From Halobacteriales archaeon SW_10_68_16 (GTDB lineage: Archaea; Halobacteriota; Halobacteria; Halobacteriales; Haloarculaceae): 10,683 bases of DNA. The stretch is from positions 1 through 10,683 of the forward strand of contig PXSG01000058.1 in NCBI GenBank assembly GCA_003023485.1, written 5' to 3'. Below the pieces are notes generated by a model. That model was not told the DNA's origin. It did not search any database and was given only the letters and a program-made list of their open reading frames with translations. Shown piece by piece: positions 1-6,504 of this stretch. How positions within the stretch are numbered: the stretch's first letter is position 1; each line of letters starts with the position of its first letter. The position numbers and the translations under genes were made by a program.

Positions 1-1
1 G

Positions 2-844
2 GTGCTGTACCTCGAGGGCGGCGTTCTCAACCGGGAGACCTGGTGGGGGATCGCCGACGATACCGCCGCCACCCACGGGGAACTCCACCGGCTGGCCGAG
101 GCGGCGGGATTGGAGGGTGGCCCCCGGTATCTCGACGCCGACGCCCAGACTGCCGGCCGCCCCATCGCGCGCTGGCGGCGCTTCTCCGGCGTCGCGGAGT
201 TCATGCACATCGGCGACCGCGACCGCGCGGTCCACGTCACCCGGACGAGTCTCATCGACGAGGGCCACACCCTGACGGAGGCCTCGCGGACGCTCGCGGA
301 CGCGTTCGGTCTCGACCGTCGACTCCTGCCGATGAGCGACGACCCAGTCGCGACGCTCGTCCACACCCCCGAGGGACCGATGCACTTCCAGGAGTTCTGG
401 GTGGCCCGCGAGGGCGACCCGGCTGTCGAGGACGTCGAGTTTCGCGGCAGCGAAGACGCGACCGCGACCGACGCCGTACTGGGGGCGCTCCGGGAGCCGG
501 TCGTGATCGGGCCTTCCAATCCGGTGACAAGCCTCGGGCCGATGCTCGCCGTCGAGGGCATCGAGGACGCCCTCCGGGAGACGCCCGTCGTGGCCGTCTC
601 GCCGTTCGTCGAGGACCAGGTGTTCTCGGGCCCGGCCGCGAAACTGATGGCGGGTGTCGGGTACGAGCCATCGACGGCGGGTGTCGCCGCGGCGTATCCC
701 TTCGCCGACGCGTTCGTGCTCGACGAGACCGACGGGACGGAACTGGACCGGCCGGTCGTCCGGACCGACACGGAGATGGCCTCTCCCGCGGACTCAGCGC
801 GAGTCGCGCGGGCGGTCGAGGAGGCGCTGGAGGTGGTGTCGTGA
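2..844 (+). CDS. cofD: 2-phospho-L-lactate transferase CofD, 5'-truncated by the window edge
   Basis: CofD acts late in coenzyme F420 synthesis: it joins an activated (guanylyl) phospholactate-type moiety to the deazaflavin Fo, giving F420-0 in the cytoplasm. The visible 280 residues open inside the protein with [20 protein letters not shown], which matches the early 'N..tgWGi..DT' region of the family. The GTG at position 2 is therefore very likely internal, and roughly the first 30-50 residues (including the Gly-rich N-terminal motif) lie upstream. The family hallmark [13 protein letters not shown] is at about residues 169-182, followed by [20 protein letters not shown] and a [10 protein letters not shown] segment. 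The C-terminus appears complete and stops at TGA 842-844. It is the first gene of a plus-strand series but is separated from the next by 169 nt. Family assignment is secure; only the start is missing. Confidence 0.93.
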   Translation: MLYLEGGVLNRETWWGIADDTAATHGELHRLAEAAGLEGGPRYLDADAQTAGRPIARWRRFSGVAEFMHIGDRDRAVHVTRTSLIDEGHTLTEASRTLADAFGLDRRLLPMSDDPVATLVHTPEGPMHFQEFWVAREGDPAVEDVEFRGSEDATATDAVLGALREPVVIGPSNPVTSLGPMLAVEGIEDALRETPVVAVSPFVEDQVFSGPAAKLMAGVGYEPSTAGVAAAYPFADAFVLDETDGTELDRPVVRTDTEMASPADSARVARAVEEALEVVS

Positions 845-1013
845 CAAATCTCGCTTCGCTCGATTTCTCTACTCTCCCGAGCACACCGAGCGGAGGCCAG
901 CGAGTCGCAGCCCGCGGAGCGCGCGCAGCGAGCCTCCCGAGCCGAGCACGCGGGGGCTTTCGGGTCATGGACGAATGCTTCGTACGCAGACAATCATCGA
1001 GGTGGACAGCAAA
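845..1013. repeat. Low-complexity GAGC-rich intergenic spacer with weak hairpin after cofD
   Basis: No gene is visible in this 169-nt gap. It begins with an imperfect hairpin (AAATC at 846-850 against GATTT at 862-866, with a small GC/TTC/GC core) followed by TTTCTCT, which could act as a weak terminator for cofD. The middle is built from repeated CGAGC/GCGAGC units, including two direct copies of CTCCCGAGC at 874-882 and 934-942. Such GAGC-type low complexity is common between haloarchaeal genes. I see no convincing TATA box before the next gene. The terminator role is inference. Confidence 0.4.
999..1004 (+). promoter_or_regulatory. Shine-Dalgarno site for the Dus-like gene
   Basis: GAGGTG lies 9 nt before the ATG at 1014 and matches the archaeal anti-Shine-Dalgarno complement GGAGGTGAT. 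It supports 1014 as the start over upstream in-frame codons, which read through low-complexity sequence. Confidence 0.6.
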
Positions 1014-1829
1014 ATGAGCACCCACACAGAGTCACTCTTCGAACCCCGACTCGCCCTCGCGAGCCTGAGCGGCCAGTCCGACCACTCGTGGGCGCGAGCG
1101 GGTGCCGACTACGCCGGCGCCGCTTTTCTCGGAGGGATCGCCATCGACGGGCCCACCCGCGAGGCCGCCCGGTCGATGGTCGAGCGCGACCGGGAGGAGT
1201 TCCTCCCGCCCGAGCCCGTCGCGTTCGTCGACGCACAACTCGACGCACTCGCCGACGTCCCCATCCGACCGGGGTTCAACGTCCGCACGACGTCCCTCGA
1301 CCCGCTCCGGGAAGCCACAAGAGTCTGCCGGGACAACGGCGCCATCCTCGAGGTGAACGCCCACTGCCGCCAGGAGGAGATGTGCGCGGTCGGCTGTGGC
1401 GAACGGCTCCTGCGCGACACGGACAGGCTCCGGGAGTACGTCGCGACCGCAGCCGAAACCGGCGCGACAGTGAGCGTCAAAGTCCGGACCGAGGTAGAGG
1501 GCGTCGACCTGCCCGCACTCGCGGCGACGCTGGCCGACGCGGGTGCCGACGCCATCCATGTCGACGCGATGGACTCCGAGCCGGTCGTTGCGGACGTCGT
1601 CGACGCGACGGACGCGTTCGTCATCGCCAACAACGGGGTGCGCGACGCGGTGACCGTCCACGAGTACCTCGACTACGGCGCGGACGCGGTCAGCGTCGGC
1701 CGCCCGAGCGACGACCCGGCGGTGCTCGCGCGGGTCCGCGAGGCGACCGAGGCGTGGTTCGAGGCCGAGCACGGCACCGGGGAGCTAGCCGACCCGCAGG
1801 ACGCCGACAGCGAGGAGGTCCAGCCGTGA
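1014..1829 (+). CDS. Dihydrouridine-synthase-like TIM-barrel flavoprotein (DUS family relative)
   Basis: A 271-residue protein resembling the tRNA-dihydrouridine synthase / dihydroorotate dehydrogenase superfamily of FMN TIM barrels. Family-like points are the active-site strand (EVNAHC at about 114-118, in the place of the Dus 'NxGC' segment), the strand with SVKVRT (K156, R158), and the C-terminal FMN-phosphate region VIANNGVRD...YGADAVSVGRPS. The active-site segment is unusual: C118-R-x4-C124-x3-C128-G. The Dus substrate strand normally carrying an 'HxRT'-type motif reads IHVDAMDS here, so true tRNA reduction is doubtful. An acidic tail follows the barrel. The start is ATG 1014, with an SD 9 nt upstream. 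The stop overlaps the next start (GTGA), so translation is probably coupled. It likely binds FMN; the substrate is unknown. The superfamily call is good, the specific function is not known. Confidence 0.75.
   Translation: MSTHTESLFEPRLALASLSGQSDHSWARAGADYAGAAFLGGIAIDGPTREAARSMVERDREEFLPPEPVAFVDAQLDALADVPIRPGFNVRTTSLDPLREATRVCRDNGAILEVNAHCRQEEMCAVGCGERLLRDTDRLREYVATAAETGATVSVKVRTEVEGVDLPALAATLADAGADAIHVDAMDSEPVVADVVDATDAFVIANNGVRDAVTVHEYLDYGADAVSVGRPSDDPAVLARVREATEAWFEAEHGTGELADPQDADSEEVQP
1812..1819 (+). promoter_or_regulatory. Shine-Dalgarno site deciding the CitG-like start
   Basis: GAGGAGGT sits 6 nt before GTG 1826 inside the end of the preceding gene. It fixes the GTG as the start and supports translational coupling. 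Confidence 0.7.
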
Positions 1830-2659
1830 GGGCGACTGCCGAGAACGCCCAGCTGGCGCTCCTCCTGGAGGTGGCGAGTACGCCGAAACCGGGCAACGTG
1901 GACCGCGCCCGCGAGTATCCCGACCTGCGCTTCGAGCACTTCCTGGCCGGTGCCGTCGGCGCCCGCGACGGACTCGTACGCGCCGCGGAAGGGGCGCCGG
2001 TGGGCGAGGCCTTCCGGGCGGCCATCGCGGGGATGAGCGGACAGTCCGGCGGGAACACGCAGTTCGGCGCCATCCTCCTCCTGACTCCGCTGGTCCGTGC
2101 GGCCGCGGTCGACGACCTCTCGCCGGCCGGCGTCGAGAGTGTGCTCGCCGAAACGACGGTCGCAGACGCCGCGGACTTCTACCGCGCCTTCGAGTACGTC
2201 GACGTCGCGGTCGACGACCCGCCGGAAGACATGGCGGACCTGGACGTCCGGCGGGGGGCCGACGCCGTCCCGGCGGTCCGCGAGCGCGGGCTGACCTTCG
2301 GGGAACTGATGGACCGGTCGGCACCGGCCGACGGCGTCGCGGCCGAACTGACCGAGGGGTGTCCGCGGACCTTCGAGACGGCCGACCGCATCGCCGACGG
2401 ATCGGGGCCGATCACCGACCGCGCGGCCGCAGCGTTCCTCGATGGGCTCGCCGCCGAGGTGGATACGTTCGTCGTCACCAAGCACGACCGCGAGACCGCC
2501 GAGGAGGTGCGCCGGCGAGCGAACGCGGCACTGGAGGGCGAGGAAGATCCCGAGGCGCTGGCCGCGGAGTTCGTCGAGCGGGGCATCAACCCGGGCACGA
2601 CCGCCGACATCGTCGCCGGCGGGCTGTTCGTCGCCCTCGAACGCGGGCTGGAGGTGTGA
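1826..2659 (+). CDS. CitG-like (triphosphoribosyl-dephospho-CoA synthase family) protein
   Basis: A 277-residue protein of the CitG/MdcB family, whose bacterial members make the prosthetic-group precursor 2'-(5''-triphosphoribosyl)-3'-dephospho-CoA from ATP and dephospho-CoA. Family signatures are visible: EVASTPKPGNVD at about 15-26 (family 'PKPGLVD'), H38 in RFEHFLAG, GQSGGNTQFGAILLL at about 72-86 (family 'GVNTHKGAIF'), a VTKHDRETAEEV segment in the C-terminal third, and GINPGTTADIVAG near the C-terminus (family 'pGGSADLLA'). The GTG start overlaps the upstream TGA and has a strong SD. No citrate or malonate lyase genes are nearby, so the bacterial role should not be transferred. Its company (CofD, a Dus-like flavoprotein, DUF447) suggests a nucleotide- or cofactor-transfer step in an uncharacterised pathway. 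Family is secure, reaction unknown. Confidence 0.82.
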   Translation: MRATAENAQLALLLEVASTPKPGNVDRAREYPDLRFEHFLAGAVGARDGLVRAAEGAPVGEAFRAAIAGMSGQSGGNTQFGAILLLTPLVRAAAVDDLSPAGVESVLAETTVADAADFYRAFEYVDVAVDDPPEDMADLDVRRGADAVPAVRERGLTFGELMDRSAPADGVAAELTEGCPRTFETADRIADGSGPITDRAAAAFLDGLAAEVDTFVVTKHDRETAEEVRRRANAALEGEEDPEALAAEFVERGINPGTTADIVAGGLFVALERGLEV

Positions 2660-2661
2660 CC

Positions 2662-3192
2662 GTGACCGAGTGGCCCGTCGAACTGCGCGGGATCACCGAG
2701 TCGATTGTCACCACCGAAGGCCCGAACGGCCTGTGGAACGTCGCCGCGCTGGGGCTGCACGCGCCGGACGCGGACGACGCGGAGCACGGTGAGTCGGACT
2801 CGTCCGTCCGGGCGCGCACCTGGGGTCGGACCCGGACCTGGCGGAACTTCCGGGAACGGGGCGGGGGCTACGTCCAGTTCACTCGCGACCCCGTCGACTT
2901 CGTCGAGGCCGCCCTCGCCGTCCGCGAGGAAGCCGATCCGATCCTGAACGGTGTCGACGCCTGGGTCCGGGTTGATGTGTCGCGAGTCGAGGAGGGCGAG
3001 TCCGGGGGCACGCAGTGGATCGACTGGCGGCTGGAACCCCGCGAATCATCCGTCGAGCGGCAGGTAGTCCCGACCACGAACCGCGGGCACGCCGCGGTCG
3101 TGGAGTCGACGGTCGCGGCCTCGCGGCTGGGCGTCGAGAGCTACGACACCGAACGGCTCCGGGAGCGCCTGGAGTACTTCGAGGACGCGTAG
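2662..3192 (+). CDS. DUF447 family protein (probable FMN-binding split-barrel fold)
   Basis: A 176-residue protein starting at GTG 2662, 2 nt after the CitG-like stop, so it is part of the same transcript. The N-terminal part has the DUF447 pattern ESIVTTEGPNGLWNVAALGL at about 14-33, then RTWGRTRTWRNFRERG and the FTRDPVDFVEAAL segment typical of the family. The C-terminal half has a conserved-looking TNRGHAAVVESTVAASRLGV helix and ends in a short acidic helix. From memory, a methanogen homologue was crystallised with FMN, so a flavin-dependent role beside the Dus-like flavoprotein is plausible; the reaction is unknown. I also recall DUF447 and CitG-like genes in tetrahydromethanopterin gene clusters of methylotrophic bacteria, which would point to C1-carrier or related cofactor chemistry; I could not check this. 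No membrane segment or signal peptide is seen. Confidence 0.8.
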   Translation: MTEWPVELRGITESIVTTEGPNGLWNVAALGLHAPDADDAEHGESDSSVRARTWGRTRTWRNFRERGGGYVQFTRDPVDFVEAALAVREEADPILNGVDAWVRVDVSRVEEGESGGTQWIDWRLEPRESSVERQVVPTTNRGHAAVVESTVAASRLGVESYDTERLRERLEYFEDA

Positions 3193-3258
3193 TTGATGTG
3201 GGCGTTGATCCCCAGGAAGGCGTCCTGAGCGACGAGCGCGTCCCGAACGAAACCATAC
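3193..3258 (-). pseudogene. Possible relic of a DUF5995-like gene (about 20 codons)
   Basis: Read on the minus strand in one frame, this stretch gives YGFVRDALVAQDAF followed by LGINAHINYAS. The LGINAHINY part strongly resembles the hallmark of haloarchaeal DUF5995 proteins as I remember them. A TGA lies just upstream in that frame (about 3260), and downstream the frame runs antisense into the end of the DUF447 gene. No more of the family is recognisable. It is therefore best read as a decayed fragment left after deletion, possibly the event that set this gap. Chance similarity cannot be excluded without a search. Confidence 0.5.
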
Positions 3259-3327
3259 GCTCACGCTGTCGGCCCCTGCAAATAAGTGCCTGGACACCGA
3301 GAGAGGAACGGATCGCAGATTCGAATC

Positions 3328-3335
3328 CTTTTAGA
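3328..3335 (+). promoter_or_regulatory. TATA box of rps17e
   Basis: CTTTTAGA is centred about 29 nt before ATG 3361, the distance expected for a leaderless haloarchaeal transcript. It sits in an AT-rich patch (CGAATCCTTTTAGAG) that stands out from the GC-rich surroundings. Confidence 0.7.
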
Positions 3336-3360
3336 GTGACAGCGCGCAAAGTGGGAGTAC

Positions 3361-3552
3361 ATGGCCATCAAACCCGCCTACGTCAAGAAGACAGCCACCA
3401 TGCTGATGGAGCGATACCCGGATGCGTTCTCGACGGACTTCGAGCACAACAAGGAACTGGTCGCAAAACTCACGAACATCGAATCGAAGAGCGTCCGGAA
3501 CCGCATCGCCGGCTACGTCACCCGCAAGCAGGCCGGGCCCGCCGAGGCCTAG
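3361..3552 (+). CDS. rps17e: 30S ribosomal protein S17e
   Basis: A 63-residue protein, the usual size for the archaeal form. It is a small-subunit ribosomal protein shared by archaea and eukaryotes and absent from bacteria. The sequence opens [12 protein letters not shown] and contains [35 protein letters not shown]: the conserved S17e core with basic residues for rRNA contact. It has its own TATA box at leaderless spacing, so the ATG is the first base or nearly so of the mRNA. It ends at TAG 3550-3552 and converges with the minus-strand DUF2892 gene; the two stop codons share a CTAG palindrome. Identification is secure. Confidence 0.97.
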   Translation: MAIKPAYVKKTATMLMERYPDAFSTDFEHNKELVAKLTNIESKSVRNRIAGYVTRKQAGPAEA

Positions 3553-3788
3553 CACTCTTCTCTCGCGCAGGTGTCGATTCCCAGCAGGGCGTTCATCGCG
3601 CAAAAGCCCGTGACGGCGTTGAACAGCAGTCCCACACCCGCAAGTGCCGCGACTGCGCCCACGGTTCCCAGCCCCGAGACGAACGCCCCGACGCCGCCGA
3701 CGACCAGGAGCGTCCCCGCGAGACCGCGGAGTTTCCTGTCGAGCCCGCCGACGTTTTGCGCCTCGGCCACGAAGTCGGTCGCTGCCAT
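3549..3788 (-). CDS. DUF2892 (YgaP-like) small membrane protein
   Basis: A 79-residue protein with two hydrophobic helices (about 21-38 and 41-62). It fits the DUF2892 pattern: an N-terminal N12-V-G-G-x-D-R18 motif, a Gly/Ala/Val-rich hairpin, and the C-terminal [15 protein letters not shown] motif followed by a charged tail ending in Cys. In bacteria this domain occurs alone or joined to rhodanese (YgaP); its biochemical role is poorly defined. The conserved Cys residues (C60, C74 and C79, approximately) could be sulfur-reactive or redox-active, which is inference. The ATG at 3788 (minus) is preceded at 27-28 nt by the palindrome GTTACGTAAC, which probably serves as the TATA box, so the mRNA is likely leaderless. 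The gene faces rps17e and overlaps it by 4 nt at the stop codons. Confidence 0.85.
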   Translation of the reverse strand: MAATDFVAEAQNVGGLDRKLRGLAGTLLVVGGVGAFVSGLGTVGAVAALAGVGLLFNAVTGFCAMNALLGIDTCAREEC

Positions 3789-3810
3789 ACCTACTCGTTG
3801 CGTCTGTAGG

Positions 3811-3820
3811 GTTACGTAAC
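3811..3820 (-). promoter_or_regulatory. Palindromic TATA-like element of the DUF2892 gene
   Basis: GTTACGTAAC is a perfect 10-bp palindrome centred about 27 nt upstream of the DUF2892 start on the minus strand, where a TATA box is expected. It also lies in the divergent region before the SDR gene, about 105 nt from that start. Confidence 0.55.
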
Positions 3821-3888
3821 TGTCGCCAAACTGTTGTGGACCGGTGGCTCGTTCCGGCCGCGTGCCGCGACGGTTGCGCGTTGGCGTG

Positions 3889-3896
3889 GATTTATT
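3889..3896 (+). promoter_or_regulatory. TATA box of the SDR gene
   Basis: GATTTATT lies 25-32 nt before ATG 3921, inside otherwise GC-rich sequence. The spacing predicts a leaderless transcript and supports this start. Confidence 0.7.
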
Positions 3897-3920
3897 CCCG
3901 TCCGGGGCCTGGGTTCGGGC

Positions 3921-4631
3921 ATGGCAGTCTCGTTCGACTTCGGCGGCGACATCGTTCTGGTGACCGGCGTCGGCGGCGCGCTGGGTAGCTCGGTCGCAGA
4001 GACGTTCCTCGACGCTGGCGCGACCGTCTGTGGCGCCGACCTGGTCGCACCGGACAGCGAGGATTTCCTGCTGGCCGACCCCGACCGCATCGACTTCTAC
4101 CAGGCCGATTTCACCGACGAACAGCGGGTCAGCGAGGTCGTCGAGTCGGTCGTCGACGCCCACGGCGGCCTGGACTATCTCGCGAACATCGCCGGGACCT
4201 GGCGCGGGGGCGACCCGCTCGACGAGACCGACGCCGACACCTTCGAGTTCCTGATGGCGGTCAACCTCAAGACGATGTTCCTCGCCACCAAGCACGCCCT
4301 GCCCCACCTCCAGGACAGCGAGGGCGCGGTGGTCAGCGTCTCCTCGCGGTCGTCACTGGAAGGGGGATCGGGCGACGCAATCTACCGGGCGACCAAGGCC
4401 GGCGTGCGCATCCTCACCGAATCGGTCGCCGAGGAGAATCTCGGGACGGTCCGGGCCAACGCCATCATGCCCAGCGTCATCGACACGCCGATGAACCGCG
4501 AGATGATGCCCGACGCCGACCACCAGGCGTGGGTCGACCCCGCCGACATCGCCGACGTCGTCGCGCTCCTCTGTAGCGACGCCGCCTCGCCCACCAGCGG
4601 TGCGGCGGTGCCCGTCTACGGCGAGGCCTGA
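3921..4631 (+). CDS. Short-chain dehydrogenase/reductase (SDR) oxidoreductase
   Basis: A 236-residue classical SDR, an NAD(P)-dependent oxidoreductase of unknown substrate. The Rossmann dinucleotide motif is VTGVGGALGS at 14-23 (T15, G16, G22; the central Gly of TGxxxGxG is Ala20). D65 lies in the QADF adenine-site segment, and NIAG replaces the usual NNAG. The catalytic tetrad is complete: N115 (VNLK), S142 (VSVSSRSS), Y155 and K159 (YRATK). The C-terminus ending GAAVPVYGEA is where the classical 'xGGxxxxDGG' sequence would be, so that motif is degenerate. It has its own promoter, with a gap before the carboxylase operon, so it is probably monocistronic. The resemblance to 3-oxoacyl-ACP reductase-like SDRs is general and does not fix the substrate. 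Confidence 0.9.
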   Translation: MAVSFDFGGDIVLVTGVGGALGSSVAETFLDAGATVCGADLVAPDSEDFLLADPDRIDFYQADFTDEQRVSEVVESVVDAHGGLDYLANIAGTWRGGDPLDETDADTFEFLMAVNLKTMFLATKHALPHLQDSEGAVVSVSSRSSLEGGSGDAIYRATKAGVRILTESVAEENLGTVRANAIMPSVIDTPMNREMMPDADHQAWVDPADIADVVALLCSDAASPTSGAAVPVYGEA

Positions 4632-4668
4632 GAGAACCGCCGTTGCCGGCGTTTTCCCCTTACAGAAT

Positions 4669-4676
4669 CCTTTTTA
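4669..4676 (+). promoter_or_regulatory. TATA box of the acyl-CoA carboxylase operon
   Basis: CCTTTTTA lies in a local AT-rich patch after the SDR gene. Its centre is about 27 nt before ATG 4700 and 47 nt before the pccB start at 4720. It therefore predicts a transcript starting near 4700, with a leader of about 20 nt that itself holds a 7-codon frame (4700-4723). Confidence 0.65.
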
Positions 4677-4719
4677 CGCCACTACTGTATGCTCCCGCCA
4701 TGACGGCCGGGAGACAGCC

Positions 4720-6188
4720 ATGACGATGGACGAGCGCATCGAGGAGTTGCGCGCCGGCTCCGCGAGGAGGCCCGGAAGGGCGGCGGCCAGCAGCGCATCG
4801 AGGCCCAACACGAGAAGGGCAAACTCACGGCCCGCGAGCGCCTTGAGTACTTCCTGGACGACGGCACCTTCACCGAGTTCGACCAGTTCCGGACCCACGA
4901 CTGCCACAACTTCGACATGGAGGAAAAGCAGGTCCTGGGCGACGGCGTCGTCACGGGCTACGGCGAGGTCAACGGCCGCACCGTCTTCGTGTTCGCCCAC
5001 GACTTCACCGTCTTCGGCGGGTCGCTGGGCGAGGTCTTCGCCGAGAAGGTCACCAAGGTCATGGACAAGGCCATGGCGACCGGCGCACCCGTCGTCGGCC
5101 TCAACGACTCGGCGGGCGCCCGCATCCAGGAGGGCATCGACTCGCTGGCGGGGTATGCCCACATCTTCCACCGCAACCAGAAGGCAAGCGGCGTCATCCC
5201 GCAGATCTCGGTCATCATGGGTCCCTGCGCGGGCGGGGCGGTCTACTCGCCCGCGATTACGGACTTCATCATGATGGTCCAGGACACCAGCCACATGTTC
5301 ATCACCGGCCCGGACGTCATCGAGACGGTCACCGGCGAGGAGGTGGGCTTTGACGAACTCGGGGGCGCCTCGACGCACGCCTCGGAGTCGGGCGTCGCCC
5401 ACTTCACCGCCGCCGACGAGAAGGAAGCACTCGACGACGTGCGCCACCTCCTCTCGTATCTCCCCCAGAACAACGTCGAGGACCCGCCCCGCGTCGACCC
5501 CTGGGACGACCCCGACCGCCGCGACGAGGAACTTGCAAGCGTCGTCCCGGACGCCCCCCAGAAGCCCTACGACATGACCGACGTCATCGAACGGGTCGTC
5601 GACGAGGGCTCGTTCTTCGAGGTGGCCGAGGCCTTCGCGCGCAACCTCGTGGTCGGCTTTGGCCGCCTGGACGGCCACGCCGTCGGCGTCGTCGCCAACC
5701 AGCCCCGCGTGAACGCGGGGACGCTGGACATCGACGCCTCGACGAAGGGCGCACGCTTCGTGCGTTTCTGTGACGCGTTCAACATCCCCATCCTCACGTT
5801 CGTTGACGTCCCCGGGTTCATGCCCGGCACCGACCAGGAACACAACGGCATCATCGTCCACGGCGCGAAACTGCTGTACGCGTTCTCGGAGGCGACGGTC
5901 CCGCTGTTGACGATCATCACCCGCAAGGCCTACGGCGGGGCCTACGACGTGATGTCCTCGAAGCACATCGGCGCCGACGTCAACTACGCCTGGCCCTCCG
6001 CCGAGATCGCGGTCATGGGTCCCGAAGGCGCCGTGAACGTCCTCTACAGCGAGGCCGACCGCGAGGCAGGTCACGTCCGGTACGCCGACGAGGCCTACAC
6101 CCGGGCGCAACTGATCGGCGACCTCGCAATGTTGCGCTCGAAGCGCACGTCCGGCCCGGACAAGAAACACGGCAACATCCCACTGTGA
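4720..6188 (+). CDS. pccB: Propionyl/acetyl-CoA carboxylase carboxyltransferase subunit, frameshifted near the start and altered near the end
   Basis: The carboxyltransferase subunit moves CO2 from carboxybiotin to an acyl-CoA. Family landmarks are [29 protein letters not shown] in the N-terminal crotonase-like domain, and [24 protein letters not shown] and [16 protein letters not shown] in the C-terminal one. The Asp in GGAYDVM (codon 5946) is, from studies of the Streptomyces enzymes, the residue type that favours propionyl-CoA over acetyl-CoA. The start [11 protein letters not shown] at 4720 is in one frame, while [10 protein letters not shown] onwards (from about 4758) is in another: one base is missing near 4751-4757. 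An uninterrupted frame with an ATG start exists only from 4917, which would lose the N-terminus. After VNVLY, 17 residues ([17 protein letters not shown]) are an exact copy of PccA and replace a family segment about 25-30 residues longer; the normal tail resumes at [12 protein letters not shown]. Frame-corrected length is 489 against roughly 515 expected. The enzyme may not be functional as written. Confidence 0.88.
6043..6099 (+). repeat. 57-bp direct repeat, copy in pccB
   Basis: Identical base for base to 6605-6661 in pccA, in the same reading frame; flanking bases differ on both sides. The encoded peptide is native to biotin carboxylases and foreign to carboxyltransferases, so this copy is the acquired one. 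Confidence 0.97.
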
Positions 6189-6190
6189 CC

Positions 6191-6502
6191 ATGACGACGA
6201 GCGACACCACCGAACACGTCGACGTCGAGACCGAGGCAGGCACGCTGACGGTTCCCCAAGACGCCACCGCCGAGGAAGCGGCCGCCATCGCCGCCGCCGT
6301 CGGTGCCCACCTCCGGGACCGGGACGTGGCCGCCGCCGCGGCACAAGCGGCCGCCGCGGAGGAGAGCGAGCGCGACTCCTGGGCTGGCCGGCGCTGGCAG
6401 TTCGCCGGTCGACTGGCGGGACTGGGTAAACGCGGCGGGCGCGTCCTGCGGGGGGCACCGACCGACGAGTGGACCGCAGTCGGACGCCTGGAGCGACTCT
6501 AA
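6191..6502 (+). CDS. pccX: PccX-like small subunit of the haloarchaeal acyl-CoA carboxylase (acc operon protein)
   Basis: A 103-residue protein between the carboxyltransferase and biotin carboxylase genes, the position of PccX in Haloferax mediterranei, where this third subunit was reported to be needed for propionyl-CoA carboxylase activity. The N-terminal part ([20 protein letters not shown]) and the following Ala-rich helix [20 protein letters not shown] resemble the epsilon subunits of actinobacterial acyl-CoA carboxylases, which bridge the two enzymes. The C-terminal half is basic and aromatic ([15 protein letters not shown], then W near the end). The ATG at 6191 is 2 nt after the pccB stop; an alternative GTG at 6185 overlaps that stop and would add two residues. 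The next gene begins 2 nt after its TAA. No transmembrane segment. The role follows from position and size more than from sequence. Confidence 0.75.
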   Translation: MTTSDTTEHVDVETEAGTLTVPQDATAEEAAAIAAAVGAHLRDRDVAAAAAQAAAAEESERDSWAGRRWQFAGRLAGLGKRGGRVLRGAPTDEWTAVGRLERL

Positions 6503-6504
6503 GT

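Noticed and set aside
252..1025. Arg/Pro-rich open frames over cofD on both strands
   Set aside because: Composition is typical of out-of-frame translation of GC-rich DNA and nothing is recognisable, while cofD is certain.
6043..6099. A biotin-carboxylase domain fusion within PccB
   Set aside because: Only 17 residues are shared, with no additional biotin carboxylase motif; it is a copied tract and not a domain.
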